Position numbers and translations under genes: made by a program. A model generated the notes under the pieces. That model was not told the origin of the DNA, did no database searches, and saw nothing but the letters and a program-made list of their open reading frames with translations. Shown piece by piece: positions 59,395-64,000 of a DNA stretch of 64,000 nucleotides (its first letter is position 1; every line of letters starts with the position of its first letter). The stretch comes from Enterovibrio sp045679545. Lineage in GTDB: Bacteria > Pseudomonadota > Gammaproteobacteria > Enterobacterales > Vibrionaceae. Location: positions 558,001 to 622,000 of the forward strand of contig NZ_CP166194.1 in the NCBI RefSeq assembly GCF_045679545.1, read 5' to 3'.

Positions 59395-62300
59395 TTAGTT
59401 GTTATCAACGTCAATGACGATTGAGGGAGGTGTTGAGCCAAAATATCCATCACTATCTTGGATAGTTAAAGTGGCCTCTTTTCCATCAACGAGCGTGTTG
59501 ATGACAATCCCGTCTCTGATATTGCCAGTGATATTCTCAAGGGTAATAAGTTGTTCATAGCCATTTTCACCACTCGCATCACCATCAATATCTATTTTGA
59601 TGGTTAGGCTTTGTTTACTCAAGTCATCCCAAGAGCCAGTCCACTCGGCATCTATAGCGTATCCAGCATTTGGTGCTGATAGGAGATCACCTAGATCTAA
59701 CACATCATCTTTTAAATTGAAGTCTACGATGGTGTCTGTTGTAACCGTATCAGCATCAACATGACTGAGATCCCAAGAGAAAGTATCTTTCCCGCCATCG
59801 CCACGCATTAGATCATCGCCAGCGCCACCAATGATGATGTCGTTATCTGACCCCCCGCGGATGAAGTCGGTGCCAGAGCCTCCATCTAAGTAGTCATTTC
59901 CTTTACCGCCAGAGATGAGATCTACGTCTTCTTGACCAAAAATTTTATCGTTTCCATCTGCACCATGAGCGGCATCAGCCCAAGTTGGTGATTGGAATTT
60001 GCCCAGTGTGTTGCTCTCTTTTCCGTTTTGGAAAATGTCTTTATCAGAAAGAGTCACGAACTGTGCTGCGATCGGTGAGCCGTTGCTATCCATTGGAATT
60101 ATATTGTCGGGTAAGTGGATACTACCTGACCCAAGGTAGATGACGTCGTTACCTTTACCACCCTCTACATGGTCATTTTCTGTCCCTGTATCAACATAAT
60201 CATTTCCATCAGTGACTGGAATATTAGCGCCAGGCATTACGACGCCATTCACAGTAACACTTGGCGTTTCCCCCGAAGGGGTGGTGTGACCAGGGGAGGA
60301 GGTTACAAACCCATCGGAAAGGTAAACGGAATTGATTCCACCTAATTTGTCTATGATGACATTGTCAAAATCAGTGACGCCATTGATGGCTATGTCGAGA
60401 TTTGCTGTGTCAGTATCCCCGTCACTATCTTTCAATTCATATTTGAAGTTCTGTTTCTCGATGTCACCATCATTTAACTTGTTAGCCTCTTCATTTGGCG
60501 TAAACGTATACTCGCCAAATTTATTGATGATAAGAGTGCCATACTTGGATTCGACAGTCAGGTTAGACCCGTCTTGAGGTACATCAAACCATTTGTTTTT
60601 GAAAGTGTTGCTGCTTCCTTTTTGTACAAGCGCTTGGATTCTCATGACTGCAGTTGAATCTGCACCAAGTTGGTCTTGTCCAATCCCATCGGTATCACCA
60701 CTAATGACATTGCCAACGATTTTGGTGTCTTCATCTGTGGTTACGTTGTCATCAACAGCTTTGGGAGCTGTGTCCGCTATATTGACGTAAATAGAATCGG
60801 TCACGCTGATGTTGTTTTGATCAACGATGACGATTGGAAGATCAACAATAACACCCGCATCAGCGTTGCTATTGGAGTTATGGGACGAATGATCCTTACT
60901 TTCAATAGATACAACCGTGTAGTTGACAGTAATTACACCGTTATTATCCGTGACCTGTTCAATCTTGAACGTTACACCTTCGAAAGTGATTTCAACGTTA
61001 TTTTGTAATTCAACGATTGAAGTAAATGTCTGGTTACCGATTGTAATGGACTTGAACCCAGCGTCTGCCGTAAATGTGAATTCCCCTGCATCGGTGCTGC
61101 CATTATTTTCAAGGACGGTATTGTCCCCTAAATCATCATTATTGCTATCTGTAACATCGAGACTTGGCAGTCCGGCAACGTCAAATGTGTGCGTGGCAGA
61201 AGCGCTATCACCATCGCCGTCAGTAAGTTGTACACCGATTTCGATGGATTGGTTTTCAGTGGTAAATGATGGGTGGAAAACATAACCACCAGTATTAATA
61301 TCAACAATTAGCGTGTGTTTTCCATCAACGACAATGGTCAGTTTTCCTTCAGAAAATGATAGATCGTCGTAGTCGCCCTCTAATGTAGGCTTCCCATCTT
61401 TATCGAAATTAAATGTGTAGTCTGTAGAGTCGATAGTTAATGTGACTGATCCTTTCCCATCCGCACCAAATGATTGGTCGGTAAATAATTGGCCCTTCAC
61501 TGCGCTCGCAGCTAATTGATTAAATATCGGGAACAAATCAGTAACATCGCCCACCAAAATTGGGTCAAGTGTTGTGTTGTTTTGCCCATCATGAGATATA
61601 CCGTTTAGATCCGACTCCAGAAGGTTATTAGTAATACCGATGGCTTCACTGCGTATATTGTTGTCTTCTAAATGCTGGTGCCACTCGGCTGAATTTTTAA
61701 ATTCATGATTATCAGTTGGCTGACCATCAGATACGAAGTAAGTGGTATTTTTTGCATCTTCAATTTTGCCAGGGTCCATCCATGATGACGTGGACTTACT
61801 AATTGCTTTATCGTAGTAAGTTGCATAATTTTGGCTAACAATGTCTTCAAACATATTGCTTTCAATAATGTCTTTGGCTTGTGCGACAGTCATCCATGTA
61901 TCACCATTATCCGTCTCAACCACTTCAGTAGAAGTGTTAAAGAGTAGCATTTGGACTTTTACTGTTCCCGCTGCTTCGTACTGTTTCAGCATGGCTAAAA
62001 TTGCTGTTTCAAGTAACTGAATCCTAGAACTCATTGAACCTGAAACATCTAAGATCAGTTGAACATTTGATTTTTCCGTACCGGACGGAATTACAGGTTG
62101 AGAGCTCTGGTCGATCACTGGCATGTCATCTTCAATGCTGATGTCGAGATGTGACTGTCCTGCATCAATACCAGCTAGTTCGCCTTTACCTTCGACAGTA
62201 ATGTTTGGCTGCAGTCCCTGAATATCTTCAACACCTTTATCACTATGATCTAAGGGTTGGTGAAGAGTGACGCTGTACGATGGTTTCGCAGTGTCACTTC

Positions 62301-64000
62301 CTTGTTCAAGAGTGACGGTCACCACAATATCGGACTCATCATCGCCTTTATATCCAATCAATGAAGAACCATCGACCGTCCAATTAATGGGCTCATCCCC
62401 TGAGCTAAGATCTGGATGGCCACCTTCAAAGGTTGGGTTTCCTTCACCGTCTAACGTAAAGCTGACATTAACGTCGTTGTAGTCCTCAACATTGATATCA
62501 ATTTCAATACTATTGGCCGTTGTGTCTGTCGCACTGTCGCTTGGCTCGCCTGTGTTATCAGGATTACCGTTCGATAGGCCTTCTTCGGTGACGATTGCGT
62601 CTTTTACTGTGATGACTAATTTGTCGTTGTCCTTGACGGACGCGGTGTCAGCGCCGTTGTCGGTGTCGATGGTGCCGTTGCCGCCGTCCACCGCGGTGAT
62701 GGTGCCGGTGAAGTTCTCGGTGTTCTCGAGCAGGGCATCGTCCTTCGGCGTGATGACCACGTCGATGCTGTTGCCGGTGGTGTCATTAAAGGTGATGTCG
62801 ACGCCAGGGGCGGTAAACAACGCCTTCAGGGCGTCACCTTCGTATAGGGTGTCGCCAATCTTGACGGACAGGATGTCGCCTGCGTTAAACAGGGTCTCGG
62901 CATCGCTGTCGGCCAGGGAGAACTTGACCGTGGTGTCGAAGCCGTTGTCGACCGAGCGGCTGACGGTGAAGGTCACGGTGTCGCCCGCGTCACCTTCGAT
63001 GGCGCGGTTGTCCGTCGCTTCAATCTTAACCGTGATGTCTTCGTTGGTGACTTCGTCATCGGTCTTCTTGTCGGTGAAGGCGCCGTCTGCACTGCCTTTA
63101 CCGGTTTCCACCGAGCCGTTAACCAAGCCATTGCTGTCTGCGATGACTTCGATATTACCGGTGAAGGCTTCGGTGTTTTCCAGGAGCTTGTCGTCGTTCG
63201 GGGTGATGGTGACCAGGATGTCACTGCTGTCGCCCGAGAGGACCAGCTCAATGCCGGTGCCGTTCAGCAGGGCCTCGACTTGCGCCTTGCTCAGTGGCTC
63301 ACCACCGTTGATGGTGATGGACTTGATGTCGTCGACGGTAAAGTCGATGGCCGCGTCGCTGCCGAGGGTGAACTTAACCGTGGTGTCTTCGCCGTTGTTG
63401 TCCGAGCGGGAAATCACGAACTGTACCGACTCGTCCTGGCTTTCTGCCGCCGCGCCTTTGTTCTCTGCGGTCTCGATTTTCACCAGCAGATCTTCGTTGG
63501 TGACTTCGTCATCGGTCTTCTTGTCGGTGAAGGCGCCGTCTGCGCTGCCTTTGCCGGTTTCCACCGAGCCGTTAACCAAGCCATTGCTGTCTGCGATGAC
63601 TTCGATATTACCGGTGAAGGCTTCGGTGTTTTCCAGGAGCTTGTCGTCGTTCGGGGTGATGGTGACAGTCAGGTCGCTGTTGTCGCCCGTCAATGTCAGC
63701 TCAATGCCGGTGCCGTTTAGCAGGGCCTCGACTTGCGCCTTGCTCAGTGGCTCACCACCGTTGATGGTGATGGACTTGATGTCGTCGGCGGTAAAGTTGA
63801 TGGCCGCGTCGCTGCCGAGGGTGAACTTAACCGTGGTGTCTTCGCCGTTGTTGTCCGAGCGGGAAATCACGAACTGGACCGACTCGTCCTGGCTTTCCGC
63901 CGCCGTGCCTTTGCCAGTGACGGTTTCGATTTTCACCAGCAGATCTTCGTTGGTGACTTCGTCATCGGTCTTCTTGTCGGTGAAGGCGCCGTCTGCGCTG
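59395..64000 (-). CDS. Giant RTX adhesin, C-terminal part (partial; N-terminus beyond right edge)
   Basis: About 1535 C-terminal codons of a large secreted adhesin; the frame is open to the window edge. In protein order: repeat domains with KTDDEVTNED linkers (64000-about 62600), two of them near-identical 151-residue units (63936-63484 and 63483-63031) and a third divergent one; a spacer domain; a VWA domain with MIDAS motif DVSGS (about 62060-61490); VCBS/cadherin-like domains (about 61300-60350) with D-G-D-x-D motifs; RTX nonapeptides such as GGKGNDYLDGGSG (59985-59780, plus one near 60150); and a C-terminal type I secretion signal. It is exported by the genes that follow. The retention and LapG-cleavage region, if any, is off-window. 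Confidence 0.93.
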   Translation of the reverse strand, partial: SADGAFTDKKTDDEVTNEDLLVKIETVTGKGTAAESQDESVQFVISRSDNNGEDTTVKFTLGSDAAINFTADDIKSITINGGEPLSKAQVEALLNGTGIELTLTGDNSDLTVTITPNDDKLLENTEAFTGNIEVIADSNGLVNGSVETGKGSADGAFTDKKTDDEVTNEDLLVKIETAENKGAAAESQDESVQFVISRSDNNGEDTTVKFTLGSDAAIDFTVDDIKSITINGGEPLSKAQVEALLNGTGIELVLSGDSSDILVTITPNDDKLLENTEAFTGNIEVIADSNGLVNGSVETGKGSADGAFTDKKTDDEVTNEDITVKIEATDNRAIEGDAGDTVTFTVSRSVDNGFDTTVKFSLADSDAETLFNAGDILSVKIGDTLYEGDALKALFTAPGVDITFNDTTGNSIDVVITPKDDALLENTENFTGTITAVDGGNGTIDTDNGADTASVKDNDKLVITVKDAIVTEEGLSNGNPDNTGEPSDSATDTTANSIEIDINVEDYNDVNVSFTLDGEGNPTFEGGHPDLSSGDEPINWTVDGSSLIGYKGDDESDIVVTVTLEQGSDTAKPSYSVTLHQPLDHSDKGVEDIQGLQPNITVEGKGELAGIDAGQSHLDISIEDDMPVIDQSSQPVIPSGTEKSNVQLILDVSGSMSSRIQLLETAILAMLKQYEAAGTVKVQMLLFNTSTEVVETDNGDTWMTVAQAKDIIESNMFEDIVSQNYATYYDKAISKSTSSWMDPGKIEDAKNTTYFVSDGQPTDNHEFKNSAEWHQHLEDNNIRSEAIGITNNLLESDLNGISHDGQNNTTLDPILVGDVTDLFPIFNQLAASAVKGQLFTDQSFGADGKGSVTLTIDSTDYTFNFDKDGKPTLEGDYDDLSFSEGKLTIVVDGKHTLIVDINTGGYVFHPSFTTENQSIEIGVQLTDGDGDSASATHTFDVAGLPSLDVTDSNNDDLGDNTVLENNGSTDAGEFTFTADAGFKSITIGNQTFTSIVELQNNVEITFEGVTFKIEQVTDNNGVITVNYTVVSIESKDHSSHNSNSNADAGVIVDLPIVIVDQNNISVTDSIYVNIADTAPKAVDDNVTTDEDTKIVGNVISGDTDGIGQDQLGADSTAVMRIQALVQKGSSNTFKNKWFDVPQDGSNLTVESKYGTLIINKFGEYTFTPNEEANKLNDGDIEKQNFKYELKDSDGDTDTANLDIAINGVTDFDNVIIDKLGGINSVYLSDGFVTSSPGHTTPSGETPSVTVNGVVMPGANIPVTDGNDYVDTGTENDHVEGGKGNDVIYLGSGSIHLPDNIIPMDSNGSPIAAQFVTLSDKDIFQNGKESNTLGKFQSPTWADAAHGADGNDKIFGQEDVDLISGGKGNDYLDGGSGTDFIRGGSDNDIIIGGAGDDLMRGDGGKDTFSWDLSHVDADTVTTDTIVDFNLKDDVLDLGDLLSAPNAGYAIDAEWTGSWDDLSKQSLTIKIDIDGDASGENGYEQLITLENITGNIRDGIVINTLVDGKEATLTIQDSDGYFGSTPPSIVIDVDNN
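63031..63936 (-). repeat. Two tandem 453-bp repeats in the adhesin gene
   Basis: Units 63936-63484 and 63483-63031 encode 151 residues each and differ at only a few positions (TVTGKGT/TAENKGA, INFTA/IDFTV, LTLTGDNSDLT/LVLSGDSSDIL). The sequence right of 63936 shows the end of a further copy, so the array continues beyond the window. Confidence 0.92.

Noticed and set aside
62600..64000. Direct repeats considered as a CRISPR array
   Set aside because: Period is 453 bp, in frame and protein-coding; there are no short spacers or cas genes.

Overview
The window is an ordinary chromosomal segment of a marine gammaproteobacterium of the family Vibrionaceae. The evidence is gene content and order: an OmpU-type porin beside greA, a HlyU-type ArsR regulator between nhaR and rpsT, Na+-coupled transporters, and moderate GC content. 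A genus outside core Vibrio (Grimontia, Enterovibrio or Photobacterium type) is possible, but that is inference. I see no prophage, insertion sequence, CRISPR array or rRNA operon.

Layout. Positions 1-5446: truncated mutH, then the rppH-ptsP-TSUP permease-lgt operon. Positions 5540-11175: thyA, a Na+/phosphate cotransporter (nptA), nhaA with its regulator nhaR, hlyU, and rpsT on the opposite strand. Positions 11470-24893: murJ, ribF, ileS, lspA, fkpB, ispH, dapB and carAB (lipid II flipping, flavins, lipoprotein signal peptidase, isoprenoids, lysine/DAP, carbamoyl phosphate). Positions 25018-27521: dacB and the porin, both leftward. Positions 28031-44942: the transcription, translation and RNA-decay block greA, yhbY, rlmE, ftsH, folP, glmM, secG, tRNA-Leu(GAG), tRNA-fMet, rimP, nusA, infB, rbfA, truB, rpsO, pnp, nlpI. 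Several RNA-level control sites are visible there: tandem terminators ahead of rimP-nusA and a folded pnp leader. Positions 45020-51566: the O2-independent ubiquinone genes ubiV, ubiU and ubiT, with a GGDEF-EAL gene wedged between ubiU and ubiT, followed by yhbS, holD and rimI.

Positions 51631-64000 are the accessory part: a leftward large-adhesin locus of the Lap/Bpf type. Read in the direction of transcription it holds the C-terminal part of a giant RTX adhesin (its N-terminus lies beyond the right edge), a LapB-type ABC exporter, a HlyD-type adaptor, a TolC-type outer-membrane channel, an OmpA-like lipoprotein and a LapD-like degenerate c-di-GMP receptor. The LapG protease gene normally found between the OmpA-like gene and lapD is not there. 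Inside the adhesin gene, base composition changes abruptly near 62,630, where a GC-rich array of near-identical 453-bp repeats meets an AT-richer VWA/RTX secretion end.

Nothing here is clearly a wholly new system. The points most worth a second look are the lapG-less adhesin locus, the composition break and repeats in the adhesin, the c-di-GMP enzyme inside the anaerobic ubiquinone cluster, and the palindrome over the tRNA-fMet promoter.
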